61,233 nt of DNA from Folioceros fuciformis (Eukaryota > Anthocerotophyta > Anthocerotopsida > Anthocerotales): positions 1-61,233 of the forward strand of contig JBNGIO010006382.1 of NCBI GenBank assembly GCA_049999805.1, read 5' to 3'. Position 1 is the first letter of the stretch. Each line of letters begins with the position of its first letter. A program made the translations under genes and the position numbers. Shown here one piece after another: positions 45,033-58,237 of this stretch. The notes under the pieces were generated by a model. The model did not search any database. It was not told where the DNA came from and saw only the letters and a program-made list of their open reading frames with translations.

Positions 45033-47624
45033 TTAAAGGCCTTCTCTAACAGGGACTGGGATAACACGCCGAGGTTTCTTCACGAGAGTCGAGTTCATGC
45101 CCATGCCCTCGGGTTCCGCTGCAAGGTTCGCTTCTGGGTCACATTCTGGGTTGATTTGGGTTTTTTGTTCAGAAAGTTGGGCCACAATTTCAGGACCCTG
45201 GTTGCCAACAGGAGGCCGTTGCTCGTTCAATAAGGGATCAGGTTCAGCGACGGTCTCAGTGGGCTTGGCCTCCTGGGGGGACTCAACGGCGACAGACGCT
45301 TGGATGGGGCTTGATAACTCACCCAGCGTGCCTGCAAGCTTGCCCCGTCTTGCTTCAGGAAGGTAGCTTGCAACATTGGCCGGGACCGCTGTGGCCAACA
45401 GAAACCATTGTGCTTGTCAGTTCCAACTTCTGGATTGATGCTACTGCCAAAAGATGATGGAACAAACCAATGCGTCAAGCATCCTCGCACCAGTCGTACC
45501 AGTAAGAGGCATGGGGTCTCCTAGTTCGCCTTCGTCGAAGCGTAGTAATGTACAGTAGCCATCTTGAGAAGAAGCAGCCAAGAATTTGGCATTTGTTGAC
45601 CTGCCAAAAAAGGATGAATCTCACGCCATTCCACAGCACTAGCTCCAAGCGCAGGCCAAAATGAGCGACAGTGCCATACCACGCAAGATCTGTCATGGCA
45701 GAGTAATGAAGCGCTGCAAAGACTAGCACAGGGCTGTCACTTTGCGTGTCGTATATGTACAAAGAGTTAAGTGTTGCCACAGCAAATACCATCCGATATG
45801 GCAATCTGAAAACTCCATCGTCTGGAGAAATGTCAGTCAGTGTGGTCGTTGGATGGAAAGGGCTGGGGAGAAAAACAAAGAACAGCTAAGATAGCTACCT
45901 GCTTCTGGCGACGTTCCTGCTGCTTCTGCATTGGAGCGCAGTGTGAAGATTACGGGACAAAAACGAATAGCAACTACAGCTTTCTTCCCGCATGGGAGCT
46001 GTAGACAAGGCCTGCAACAAAATTAGTTACGTTCCACCATCCAGAAAACGTATTCCAGCACAGAAACAATTTAACGATCTTCCATGCAAGGCTTAGGTAC
46101 ATACCTTGAGAGATCCTTTCTGGAGACAACACAAGTTGTGTTGAAAGGTCCAGCATCTGCAGTCGGCTTATACAATCCTGATAGGAGATGGGAGTCAAGA
46201 GCGACGATGCCCACATGCACGAAACATAAAAATATTGAATGGCGAAGTTTTGCTAAAGCATTTAGAAGCTAGTCACCTGCAGGTATTAGCAGAAAGGAGC
46301 CATCAGGAGACCATGCTAACCTTCGGAAGAAGGTTGGTAAATTTTCATCATGAAACAAATGCTGTTTTGAGCTGGAAGCCTGTCAGCAGGAATCCAAAAA
46401 GTGAAGGGGTCAGTTGACGCGAATCTGCTGTTGTAGACCGTAAATAACGTTCGGGCACAAACCGTTTTTGTACCTTGGATATCAGCGTCGTCCACCTGCA
46501 TAGGAACATCCTCCGACGTCCTTACACTCACTTTAGCCAGAACATGCTGGCATACAAATCTCGGCAGCCCGTCCTTGGCACTCTTGTCCTGAGCTTTACT
46601 GCTGCACTTCGCTGCTCGAGCCGAGTAGATGCGGCAAGTCCTGTCGCCACTGACAGTGGCAACAAATTGACCAGTAGGGTCCCAGGCAACACCCTGAACA
46701 TAATGCAAGTGGTCTTTGAGCACCTGCAGAGGAGCACCTGACAAACAACAGAACCAGTGAGAGCAAAGATGGGCAAAAACTCAGCATGCCGCACTTGAAA
46801 CCTTGACAGGGACATCATATACCTTACCTTTAGCCACATTCCATATGATGCAGCTGTTGTCCACCGAGCCCGAAACGAGGAACGTGCTATCAGGAGACCA
46901 ATCCAAGTCTAGCACATCCTTGGGATGGAAACTGAAAGTGCAGCACCAGCCGTATGGCACACAGTCTGTGAGTCCTCCCTCACCCTGTTGCAACTAACCA
47001 ACGTACCCCGTCCCAGCTACCAACCTGAGTGGCTTCAGGATCTTCCAGGTAGCAACCCCCTCCGCATTGACAGCACGCTTCCACACTGCCAACTGACCCC
47101 CTGAAGAGCAACAAAGCTTCAGCCAACGAAAGCCCTGGCAGCCGGGAAGGGTACAGACCAGACCAGGTGCTCACTTACCGTCGGCACCAGACGCAAGCAG
47201 CTCCCCTGCACAACACAAGCCGAGAGAGAAAAACGTATCGAGACGAGTGAATAGGACTTCTTCTCAGCATTGGCCCACTCTGAATTCAGACACGGGATTG
47301 CGCACCAGATGGGGAGAATCGGATTACGTTCACCGCAGTCGTATGAAAGGCCAGGTTCGCCTGGAACGACACCGTTGGCGAGCCCTTCCCTTCCTCTTTC
47401 AGTAGGACGGCCCAGAGCTGTAGAGTCGCGATTTCCACAACGCTGTCAGGAGCAAGTCTCCCGTTTGTGGAGACAAGTTGCCATGGTAGCCGACGAAGAA
47501 GCTCGCTCACCTTGATGTCGTGGTCGGCCCCAGCCGTGGCGAGAAGCCCTGTTTCGGAGTCGAAGTCCAGGGACAGCACGGGCAGCGCGTCGTGCCACAC
47601 GATCTGCAGCGTTCCTCCCTTCAT
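45033..47624 (-). CDS. FAS2: chromatin assembly factor 1 subunit FAS2 (CAF-1 p60, WD40)
   Basis: FAS2 works with FAS1 and MSI1 in the nucleus to deposit H3-H4 on newly replicated DNA. The ATG at 47624 gives [20 protein letters not shown], matching the family N-terminus. WD40 blades follow over several exons: [48 protein letters not shown] with [11 protein letters not shown], and [20 protein letters not shown] with DRTCRIY. Then come [10 protein letters not shown] and [20 protein letters not shown]. The C-terminal exon ends [15 protein letters not shown] at 45033 after a Pro/Glu-rich stretch. Introns are short and the exact borders of the middle exons are not all resolved. It is upstream of, and on the same strand as, no clear operon partner; the ABC1K stop is 288 bp from its start. 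Confidence 0.93.
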
Positions 47625-47912
47625 CGCGCATTCGTCGTCTTCCCCGACGGCACTCAAGGCGCAAACGAGGCGGACAACAGCCCAGCCCTGTTTACCGCCA
47701 AAAATCAAACATGGCGTTTCCTTCGTGTTTCACAAGGTTCACAAACGTCTACACTACAGGTCTTTACCTACAAACGCCTGCTTGGTAGATTGATGGAATA
47801 GGAGGAAAAAGAATCCAGAAATACATAGAGCTATGCAGCTCATCAAGTTCCAACGCGACAAAAACGTTGCAAACGCTGCCTTGTTTGGACGAAGGAACTG
47901 GCTGGGCAGCCA

Positions 47913-50900
47913 CTAGAGGAACCTGAGGGGTTTGACCTTGCGGGCGAAGGACGTGGGATCTTGGTTCCATTCTCTGACCGAGTTCCGGCCATCCAGGTCG
48001 TCTGCTAGCCGCAAGGCTTGCCGTTGGAGAAGCATGATGACGAACCTCTGGGCTGTGGTTGTTACCCCCGGGAGCAGGTCCCTCAGCAAAGGCATGGCAT
48101 GCTGTGCCACGCCCACCATGTCTGGAGAAGGGTCATGGTCAGTCAGGATTGCTTGCGTACGACTTTCCAGGTTGTAGGTGGTTGGGGGAGATGGAAGATT
48201 ACCGGGAGGACATCTTACCTGTAGAGCTTGTGAGGTTGAGTTGTGGCTCCAGGAGGGACCAGAGCCTGCGTACTGTGTCCAGTGACCTCTGATCCTCGTC
48301 CGACAAACTGGCTACACGATTGAATGCAAGAGGCCACGAGCCTGGAGCCAAGCGTCCTGAGGGAACAGGCAGTCTTAGTCTTGACGCTAGATATTGCCAG
48401 AGTGCTGCCACTGCTTCTCGAGATAAGGCGTCCACCGATCTCACAAGCTTCAAATGACCAGGTGCGTGTTAGAAAGTTTGAAGCGGATGATGCAGTGGAG
48501 TTGGTCTTGGGGACCGTAGAAGTGCTGGAACTTTACCTCGGTGAGAAGAAGTTCTTGTATGTAGCTTCCTTTTGGATCGAAGATGAGCAGAAGTGCTTGT
48601 TTGGTTGTAGGGTCTAAGGGAGTGCTGCGTCTTAGGGAATCAGAAGGATTCCAAGGGGCCATTGACTCACGAAAAGTCTGAAAGCCGTGGGCAATGTCCT
48701 CAACTCTTTGCACGTCCAGTTGATCCTTACCGCTGTAGAGGAAATATTTGAGAGCTTCACGTGCCCTTGGACTGCCAGCAAGGCCATCTTATAAGAGAAG
48801 GATGTACACAATGCGTTCATCAACACAGTCACGACAACCAGACCCTGTATCAGGTACCTGTCATCTGTTATCAGCCTCTTTGATATGTACGGGTAGCATT
48901 CCTCGACTATCGTGTAATCTGGGTCAGCTTCTAGTCCAATGCCCTCGAGGACAGAAAATGCCCTTAATATAAGTGCAAAGTATGGTGGAATGACGAACAC
49001 ATAGTCTTCGGATATCTTCGCAAGATCAACCACAACCTGCCAAGGTCGAGCTTGGAGTTAAGCCTCTCACTCAGCCCGTGCACGTCCTTATGTCATGTCA
49101 GAGCTTCTCGCCTGTACCAATTCAAAGGAAGAGTTTCACGTACCTGTGCAAAATTCACTTTACGAGCTCCTCCACCTTGAACGAGTTGAGTAAGTACTCT
49201 ACTTAGTTGGGGGACAACCGCAAGAGTCTTCGCAGGGTCGACGAGCTCAGGAGGCACAAAGCCTAGCTTGACCAAGTCTTCTGCCACTTTAGCGAAGTCG
49301 TTGTTGACTAGATGAGCTATATAGTCAATCAGGGTGTACCGTTGCTCCTCAGTGATCTGAACACAAGTGACACTACAATTAAAAAAACAAAAGAGATAGT
49401 TGAAAAGAGACCCTCCTTGTTGATGCCCAAGTGCCTGGAGTCCGGTGCAGCAGACTCAAAAGGGCGAGCACCAGACTCCACTTTGAAAGGTCTAGGTACT
49501 AGCTCAGCTGGGATGAAAGAACTCACTTCTGTCATTAAACCAAAATCAAGGACACAGAGGCGACCATCCGGTGTCCTCAACAGATTGCCAGGATGCGGGT
49601 CTGCATGGAGAAAGCCACTCTCCAGCAGCTGGATTAGATAGCAATTCAAGGCAACTGTCACAAGAGGAAGTAGATCTGCTGCTTTGCTCTCTGACAGCTT
49701 CTCCCCTTGTACCCACGCAGACGTCAGTACCTGCGGGCAGCAGACAAATATTTGTTGGGCTCTATCAAATGACGATGAAACTGCAACAATTGCAGTGTTA
49801 GCATGAAGAAAAAAAACTTACGATACCTTCCGAGATGTGTACGGCAGGTAAGCATATGGCACTGTAACATTAGACAGTTCTTTCATATCCTCTGCAAAAC
49901 GTAGGGCATTCTTGGCCTGAAACAAAGTTTTAACATTACAACAAACTTTATGACATCATGCGAATGGATTTATGACAACTCTGGATGCCAGTCCTCGTAT
50001 ACCTCTTGCACATAGTCAAGCTCATCAAAGAACCGTATTGCCCATGTATCAAGTAGGCCAACAAGATCAGATTGAACTATGGGCAGTTTCTGGAGCATGA
50101 AGGAAGTACTCCTTAAAATGAAGAGGTCTTTAGATATTCCTTCAAGAACTCCTGGTCTCTGAACCTTAACTGCCACTGGTTGCCCAGTTTCCTTGAGACG
50201 GGCTTTGTAGACCTGCAAACGGAGAGAAGGGGGCAGTCACTCGTAAGGAAACATCACGTAACATCACGTATTTGCATCAGCAAATAATTTGACTTTGCAG
50301 ACGCAGATCTCTCTGTTACCTGTCCCAAAGAAGCTGCAGCTATGGGTTCCACAGACATGTCCTGAAAGATGTCTTCAGCAGGTTTTCCAAGACCCTCCTG
50401 AATAATGCGTTTGGCTTCATCATTCGGAAAAGGTGGCACCCTGTCTTGAAGTTTCTGCAGCTCCTCTAGATACACAACTGGCACAATATCTGGCCGTATG
50501 CTTAGGGATTGCCCTATCTGCAGGTCACATCAATCTGAATCAGCCTTCAGCTCCCTGCTGTAAATGCGGGAATACTGAAATCCGCCAAATGAATTTGAAG
50601 TGACAGACACACAAAACGAACAGCGTCAGTTTATCCAACCTTAATGGCTGTAGGGCCGAGCCTGGCTATTAAGCTCACAAGTTGTGTAGCTCTCAAGCGT
50701 TCATTGTCCCGGGCCTTGCCCGTCGCAAAGTCAAGGAGTATGCTAGCAGCTAGTGCCGAACTCTGAACGGCTATTTTTGTAGCACGCCACATTACATCGG
50801 TTGGTCTCCGCCGAAAGTAGGCACGAATTGCTTGAGAATCGTACCGCAGAGGCAAGTCTTTGCCCTCAACAAAAGCTCTGTAACCAGATGCGGAAGAAAC

Positions 50901-51953
50901 ACCCACGAAAACGGTGCCCGCAGTGGCGAAAAGCAAAGCAGTGGCTGCGGGGTACGATGCAACAGGGTAGGATCCCACCATTGCTGTTGCAATATCCCCC
51001 ACAACGCTTCTTGCGGAAACTCCTATCTGATCAGCTGATGCCTGAACGGACGACAGGTCAAAGTGAACCAACCCATTCGCCAGACTTGCGCCTAGATCCG
51101 ACGTCAATACCTCCGTTTGATGCAACACTTTCACTGCGGAGAGAGCAAGCCGCTCCAAGCCAAGGGACTCCTCAACAGAAGATCTGAAAGCGCTGCCGAT
51201 GCTCTTCGCACCTTCTAGAAAACTGTCAGGGGACTGTGCAAAGAGCTGCGCACCGCCCAAACCGTCAGGCGCGGGCAGATTTTGCCATATGCTGGCAGCT
51301 CGCTCCAAAATTCCTGCATTCGACTGCCCAACCTGATCCAAGCTTTGCTGCAGAACAGGTTCGGCTTTATCCACTGCGGTAGCTCCAAGGCTACTAAAAG
51401 CATCCTGAATTTGATCCATGGAAAGCCCAACAGCCTTGCCATCTTCGACCGGATAAGCTGAGACCTGACCCAAGGCTGATTGAACGCTGTCCAACGACTC
51501 GATTACCTTCTCAGAAACCTGCCCCGGCAACTGCTCGCTCCCCAATTCACCAACAACAGCCTTCAAGGAAGCTTCCGTCCTTCCTGACAACCACTGCGCG
51601 GCAGATTGGTTCGGACCCGACTGCACAGCGAGCTCCTGAAGCTCTGAGACGGCACTCCACGCAACAGTTGCAACCCTGTCTGCGCATTCAGCCACGCTCT
51701 GCCCTAATTCAGCATCACCGGTGCCGGAGAACTCAGAAAGGCAGCTCCTTGGCCTGCACTTCCTCCACCTTCTCCTCAATCCCCTAATGGAACCTAGCGA
51801 CGTTCCTGCCCGAAATTGCGGACTCCACTTCAGACTCAGACTAGATGGACCATTCAGGCCCTCAAATCGGAGGCCAACCTCCTCCCACGGAACTACACAT
51901 CGCAATCCCGAAGTCGCGACACCACGCCCGGAGTGCAACCCAATCGTCGCCAT
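47913..51953 (-). CDS. ABC1K-family atypical kinase, predicted chloroplast, with a long N-terminal extension
   Basis: ABC1 (UbiB-like) kinases control prenylquinone metabolism; plant ABC1Ks of this kind act mostly in plastoglobules. Kinase motifs across exons: the family K-x-GQ motif at AIKVGQSLSIRPD, EELQKLQDRVPPFP, the ABC1-specific Ala-rich loop IAAASLGQV, VAVKVQRPG with the ATP-binding Lys, DELDYVQEA, catalytic HADPHPGNLL and DFGLMTE. The C-terminus includes VIPPYFALILRAFSVLEGIG and ends SFARKVKPLRFL. The start is set at ATG 51953 (MATIGLHSGRG); the frame is open further upstream without a better ATG. About 435 residues precede the kinase core, much more than usual, with low-complexity helical sequence and one hydrophobic span near ATALLFATAGTVFVGV. 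The exact paralogue within the ABC1K group is not assigned. Confidence 0.9.
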
Positions 51954-52560
51954 CTCGGCCTTGACACTCCAGACACATCCAGAGTCTGAATTGTCACTGC
52001 AGTCACATCCAGACTTCTGAATTCTCACAACCTCCAGCACACGCACCGCAACCAATTTCTCTCCTGTGCACGGGAATAGCACCCACAATCTCCAGACGCC
52101 CGACAATTCTGAAGGGAGGCGACACCTGCCTGCCACGGCAAGCGACCGGCCGGCTCCCTAGACTCCGCCGTCATACTTGACCTCAATGTCCGCCGCCCAT
52201 CAGCTCCAAGTGGCAGAATCTACACGTGGTAGCCCGACCCACAAGAAATCTTTGTCAAACGCTCGCAGCCTGCCTAAGGAGAACGGAGTGCCCTGCACAG
52301 TTCAATTTTCCCGCACACAGGACCAGCGTCAGCATCCTATTTAACCTCCTTCCTGCAACCCAACGCTCACCGTGCCCGGCCCCACAGTTGCAGGTCTCAC
52401 GCAGCTTCCCCAATGAGGGCCCAGACGAGGCCACGACTTGGCAAGTCCTTTCGAGGCATCGGTTAGGTGGGAAACATTTACTGTACATTCCTTCAATCCT
52501 CGTCACAAAAAACGTATGTACATCTGTACAACGAAGGCCCGGGAGTCTGTTCTCTGTCAA
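51954..52560. other. intergenic region between ABC1K start and BORCS8-like stop
   Basis: No gene recognised; it should hold the ABC1K promoter and 5' UTR. Confidence 0.5.
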
Positions 52561-53737
52561 TCAATGGGCAGAGTGCGTTTCTCCCAGCCAAGCCTCGAAA
52601 TGGGCGGCCTGATCTGCCTGAAACTGCTCGAACGACTCCTCCTCCGAAACCTGTGCTGGCTCATTCGGATCTGCAGAGTGGGGGCTGGTTGGCACATCTG
52701 GAAGTATCTGGAAGGACTTATGATCAGACTCCTGACTGGATCTGGAGCCTATCCGCCACACCTCCCTTCCAACCGTCCCTGCAGTCTGCACGGCAGTGTC
52801 GTAAACCGCACGCATGTATCTCCCTGGCACCATGTAGGTAGGTGGCGCCTGGGGAGCTCGCGAACCTGACGAAGTGCTACCTTCGGCATCGTTGGCGCCT
52901 GCAACGGTACAGGGTTCCTTCTCTCCTCCAGCCTTCCCCTCTGTAAACCTCCTCACTCCACTGGTCACACTACTTGCTCTCGACACAGCAGAGTCGTACA
53001 AGTTCCAGACATAGCCGTTCATCATCATAGGATCGATGAGACGCGGCACGCCCCTGGGCCCAGCAGAGCTTATGCTCCCAGCAACATCAGAGGACTCTAG
53101 TTCAGGGACACTCTCGCTTCTTCTCTTGGAAGCTTGCTCCAAATGGTGCTCATCTGCTGCCATCCCCGGCGGGTGTCCAGTACTACTGTCAAGGACATGG
53201 CAAGGGATCCGAACTTCAAGGTCGGACATATCGTTCAAGAAACGGCCTTGTTGCAAAAGTTACGATTTATAGTGATATAGATACACTCTGAATTGCTTAA
53301 CCAGGCTACGTAAAAAGCAGTCGGGATGCTCACTCACCTGTCACCACGGCGAAGAGATGGCAACACAGATGCGGCAGAGGATAAGGTCTTGATCATTCTT
53401 TCTATAGTAGACTGTCCGCACTCCTTCATGGTTTTCACAGAAGTGAGAGCATCCTTGGAATCCTCGGTACTGAAAACTGCTTCCCGCGTGCTCTCCACAA
53501 GTTGGCTCTTCAAGAATTCCACCACGGTTGCAGCGTGAGACTCACCAGAAGCAAACCACAAACGCCAAACCCTGCCTGCAGCTCGGCTATGCTTGTCTGT
53601 ACCTTCAGAGACACCAAGACAGGAATCGCCTTGTGCACATGATGCTGCACGAAGTACAGCCCCACGGATGGCTCATTCGCTACCTGCTTGATCAATTCCG
53701 TCATGGTGTCGTGCACTGCATTCACCCACTCCACCAT
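52561..53737 (-). CDS. BORCS8/MEF2BNB-domain protein
   Basis: BORCS8 is a subunit of the BORC complex, which in animals positions lysosomes; the plant role is not established. The first exon from ATG 53737 encodes HDTMTELIKQVANEPSVGLY, followed by a V-x-HV-HK-IPVLVSLK pattern. This matches the animal signature ANEPSVALY-x-x-QEHV-x-x-x-LP-L. A second exon encodes a helical stretch (STEDSKDALTSVKTMKECGQ, then STIERMIKTLSSA), as in that domain. The third exon (from ~53256 to 52561) encodes a ~230-residue plant-specific tail with RYMRAVYDTAVQTAGTVGRE, rich in Ser and Glu and likely disordered, ending LGETHSAH. Exon 2's 5' border is uncertain. It is divergent from NOC3 with 371 bp between the start codons. 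The family call rests on one motif plus helix pattern. Confidence 0.7.
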
Positions 53738-54108
53738 TTCCTTGTGAGAACATTAGAAGCACAAACAAACAGAAACAGCAGCCGCTGGGTTGCACATCTC
53801 GGAGTCTCACCTTTGGTAAAATCAGCATCGCCTTCGCTTGCCACTCCCGGCATCCAACTCGCCTCGGATTTCTTTCCGCCGATCATGGTTTGTGCTTCGC
53901 TATCGCAGCCGAGAAGAGCGTGGAAAGCGGCAACCTCATCTCCTCGGACAGATATGGTGGATAGATAACAGCACTGGTGTCCAAAATGAATATATAATAA
54001 TTTTAATAGTGGCCTGTCCTTCCTTGAGCTCGCCTCAGGCCCGAAGAGCAAGGGCTTGGGTTTAAAGGTCCCATTTTGCCTCTTTTCGGGAGGTTTCCGC
54101 AGGCCGCG
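53738..54108. promoter_or_regulatory. shared 5' region between divergent BORCS8-like and NOC3 genes
   Basis: 371 bp between two divergent ATG codons, so a bidirectional promoter is likely. It carries an AT-rich patch ATATATAATAATTTTAATAG at 53990-54009. Confidence 0.45.
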
Positions 54109-57100
54109 ATGCCCGGGAAAACGGGATATAAGCGGAAGCCCTGGCGTCCTTCGGCGCCGCTACTCCCCCCGGATCACGACGATGTGGAGATTTCTGAGGA
54201 CGATTTGGAATTCGTGGAGAAGCACAAGAAGCGTGTAGGATTTCTGGCCAACTTGGACACTGATACCATCAACAAGTACGTGTATTCTTCCTTCCTGTCT
54301 TCTCCAACGTGGTCGAGCTCTGTGCATAGTTGTCACCTGATTTGACAGGACGGGTATTGCTTGTCCTGGACTTACTGTTTGCCCTTCAATGGATCTAATT
54401 CAGGCAAGTTTTGCGGCTGAATCCTGATCAGGATGGGGATCTGGAGACGTACTACGAGAAGAGAGCTGAACAGAGGATTGCAAGAGATGTTGCAGGGTCT
54501 AGGGGACTGACAGTGGATCCTGTTGACGCTTTGCCTGTGAAATCGCTTACTGGGGAGCTCCATTATCGCACCAAGGATGTTGTAGGTGCGCTGGGTCTAC
54601 GAGCTGTGTTTTTTGGTCCTGACTGCGAGTTTATGCAAAGACTCTTGCGCAGATTGTCGGGATTGTGCTGAGATGTACTTTGTTGCTGTGGTTACCTGGG
54701 CAGGTGCTGGAGAGACGTATGTGAGCGTCGAAGATCGGAGAGCATTGGTGAGGAAATGTAAGGAGTCGGGTGTTCACCCTGAAGAAGATGGAGTGTCTCC
54801 TGAAGTTGGCGATTCCAGCCCAGTGGAGGGAGATGGAGTTGAAAAGGAAGGGAAAAAGGTCACCAAAGCACATCGAAAGAAGGAGAAGAAAAAGCTCAAG
54901 AAGGAAAAGGAGGCAAAGAAAATGGACGTGGCACCCATCGAAGAGCCCAGTGCTCTTCCTTCAGCAGCAGAAAGAATGGTGAGCACAAAAATGGACTCTT
55001 TCATGAATGATTGAAAGGTGGCGTCGTGCTAATTTCCTTCATTGACCACACACCAGGATGAGCTGGACAGTTACATCTCAATTCAGGAGAAACGGTCACA
55101 GATGAAGGATCGGATGGCAGAAATTGGCACTCAGCTCTTAGCTAGTCCAGATCAAAATGTTGCCACGTTGAAGGAGCTTCAAGAGATGTGCAATGATCGA
55201 GACGAAATTATTTCGCAACTAGCCATGCTATCTGCCATGGCTGTTTTTAAGGATCTAGTACCTGGGTAAGTAAGTGTCCTGTGCTCTTCCGCTCTCCACC
55301 AATTCACACTTACTTGGGGGAGACATTCATGGGAATTGGTGTGGCTGTAAAGGTATCGAATACGTCTGCCTACTCAGAAGGAATTGGAAATGGCAGTTTC
55401 CAAGGAGGTGCGGAAAGTCCGGGACTTCGAGTCAGCTCTTCTTCGTGCTTATCAGGTATGCCTTGATGTGTGTGTTTGGCACTCATTTGTCCACGAGGAC
55501 ACATGGTCAGTAGTCAGGAGATTGACTCTACCAGCTTGCGAGTTTCACTGTGTGCAGGTCTATGTTCAGATGCTAGTGAAAGCAGCTAAATCGCGAGTTC
55601 ATCGAAAGACAGCTCTTCGCTGCATTTGTGGGCTTCTGGACGCTGCTCCCCATTTCAACTTCCGGGAGAGCCTAATGGCAGCTATTATTCCCCGGATGAA
55701 TTCGGATGATGCAGAATACAGGTGATCGCCGGTGGTCTTGTGTAATGGGCTTCATTCTTGCTGCATTCTGGGCATATTCTGGCTTGGTTGTTGCAATGGG
55801 CATAGGTATTTGTTTATACTAAGCTTCTTTAGGTTTCCCAGTCTATGGTCTTATTCACCATCGCATGCAGAGCCATTTCCTGTGAAGCGATTCGGGTCCT
55901 CTTCAAGAACAATGACAAGCATGGGGGTCATGCTACGGTTGAGGCAGTGCAGCTGATCGCAGACTTTGTGAAGCTGCGCAAATGTCAGGCCCATCCTGAT
56001 GTTGTGGAGGTAGCAGGCCGGCGCACCAAATCTCTTAACTTCAGCAGCTGCTTCAGATTCTGAGTCCTTAACCTCAGTTCCATTTACAGGTATTTCTAGC
56101 ATTACAGTTTGATGACGATCTCACAAAATCCCGGCGAGATGACGAGAAGAGTGCAGTGAAGCAACAATCTAAGCAGCAGCTGAAGGAGTCCAAGCGCAAG
56201 AAGCAAAAACTTGCAGCCCAGTTGAGGAAAGAGGTAGTGTTTTTTGTTTTTTTCCCTTTTACCGTTGTCAACTCATGCTGTACTGGCTGAGATTCAGAAT
56301 AGCCAGGGCCTGAATGTGGTGGCTACTATGGTCGCTACTTTGCTCGACGTGCACATCGTTAACGGGTGCACGGTCTCTTTTTTTTTTTTTTTTGACTTTG
56401 TGTTACTGCAATAGGTGGAGAAAGACTTTCAAGAGTCCATGGCGGTACCTGATGGGCTAGAGCGAAAGAAATTGCAGACTGTGACACTTGCCGCTGTTTT
56501 TGAGACCTATTTTCGTGTGTTGAAGTCAAGCTTAGAGCCTCCTCGGAGCAGGTATGATTTGCAATATATACCTTGTACGGTTACGTCTTGTCGCAATCCC
56601 TGACAAGGTGCAACTCGTTTTGTATGTAGGAAGGATACTGAGAGCAAGGATGTGGCTTTGCTTGGCCCCCGACCACTCCTAGCACCAAGTCTGGAAGGTC
56701 TTGCAAAGTTTGCACACCTGATCAATGTTGACTTTATGGGAGATCTGCTTGCGGTGCTCCGTAAACTCTCTGGTGGTGGTGTCCTGTCGAACAACCAGCA
56801 GGAGAATGTGGCTCATGTGGGCCTTAGCACTGGAGAGCGCTTGCAATGCTGTATAATTGCTTTCAAGATCGTGCGAAACAACATGGATGCACTCAATGTT
56901 GACCTCCGAGAGTTCTATGTTCAACTGTTCAACTTGCTGTACGAGGTGTCCTGCATCGGGTAAGCTTGACTGTGCGCACCAGGGGTTCACAAACATGCGT
57001 TTGTTCTTCACAATACTTTCAGTTCGAGCAGGCCAGGATTGGCTTCTAATGTGCTTTTGTTTCCAGAGATATGGGACCCACTGCCGCGTTGTTGGCCCAG

Positions 57101-58073
57101 GCTCTTCAAGTATTGCTTTGGGAAGGACGACAGCATGATATGCAGCGGACTGCTGCTTTTATAAAACGTCTCAGCACTATCTCATTGCAGTCCGATGTAG
57201 CGGAGGCTATGGCAGGTACGGGGTCTTGAAGTTGCTGGCAGGGATATGCATGTTAGGTGAGGAAAACCCGAGATTTGGTTTATGGAGCTAATATTTGTTT
57301 CTCTTCTTGTTCTGCCTTAACCAAACTTGTGGTCGTGCGCATCCAGCCTTGATAACGGTGCGACACCTATTGCACCGAAACAAGAAGTGCAGGAATATAC
57401 TTGAGAACGATGGTGGTGGAGGAGCAGTTGGGGGCAATATCGCTGTAAGTCGCTCCCATTTCATTTGTTTGAAGGGTTTGGTCGGTGTTGTGGGGTCTGC
57501 TCCTTGTCTCTGCAAGGTCAATTGATCACTGCTAGACTTCTCACCTTTGAAACTTACGGTTCTTTTCTGCAGATGTTTCAACTAGATGCTACAGATCCTG
57601 ACTTGAGTGGCGCTTTGACATCCGTATTGTGGGAGGTGGCACTCCTGCGCCAGCATTACCACCCGAGTGTTGCGGCCCTGGCCACTGAAATTTCCTTGAT
57701 ATCAGCCGCGACAGCTAGCACACTAGTGGCAACCATGTCGCCGACAGATGCCGCACAGGCATACTTAACAAACACGGGAGGTTTCCGGCCGGCCATTCGA
57801 CCTCCACCAAAAGTTCCTCGACGGAAGGTTTACAGATCTCTTGGCTCGGACTTCATCGACAAGATGGCAGATTTGTTAGATTCGGCATCCGAGGATGAGG
57901 AAGGGATGCGGAGGGCTTTCTCTTCACATTTTCGGGTGGTGAGGAATCATGCAGAGAACCTGCGATTGAGGTCAGAGCTAGTTAGGGTGACCAGATCATT
58001 GGCTCTGTGGGACGAGTACAAGGAATACAAGGAAACCAGGCAGCAGAAAAGGAAAGGACGGAACCTCAATTGA
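54109..58073 (+). CDS. NOC3: nucleolar complex protein 3 (NOC3)
   Basis: NOC3 pairs with NOC2 to move pre-60S ribosomal particles from nucleolus to nucleoplasm. The start at ATG 54109 gives MPGKTGYKRKPWRP, then an acidic segment (EISEDDLEFVEKHKKRVGFL) typical of the family. Later exons encode a Lys-rich run (KKEKKKLKKEKEAKK), PQKELEMAVSKEVRKVRDFE in the form YRIRLPTQKELEMAVSKEVR, YVQMLVKAAKSRVHRKTALR, LDAAPHFNFRESLMAAI, FVKLRKCQAHPDVVEV and DDDLTKSRRDDEKSAVKQ. The CBF/Mak21 domain follows: KLQTVTLAAVFETYFRVLKS, AKFAHLINVDFMGDLLAVL, ALLAQALQVLLWEG and ALTSVLWEVALLRQHYHPSV. It ends KETRQQKRKGRNLN. At least ten short introns are visible; one near 56380 holds a long T run. Not all borders are fixed. 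Confidence 0.92.
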
Positions 58074-58237
58074 GATCTGATATCTTGGAACTTTAGCATT
58101 TGGAATTGTTTTTTTATTTTGTTATTGATTTGACGTCTGACGATCTTGAAATGGAGGTAAGGAGATCGGATCGAAACGGCAGGTACGTGCTGCCTACCGT
58201 ACGCAAGAGTTACGGCCACTGTACTGTACGTCTATGA

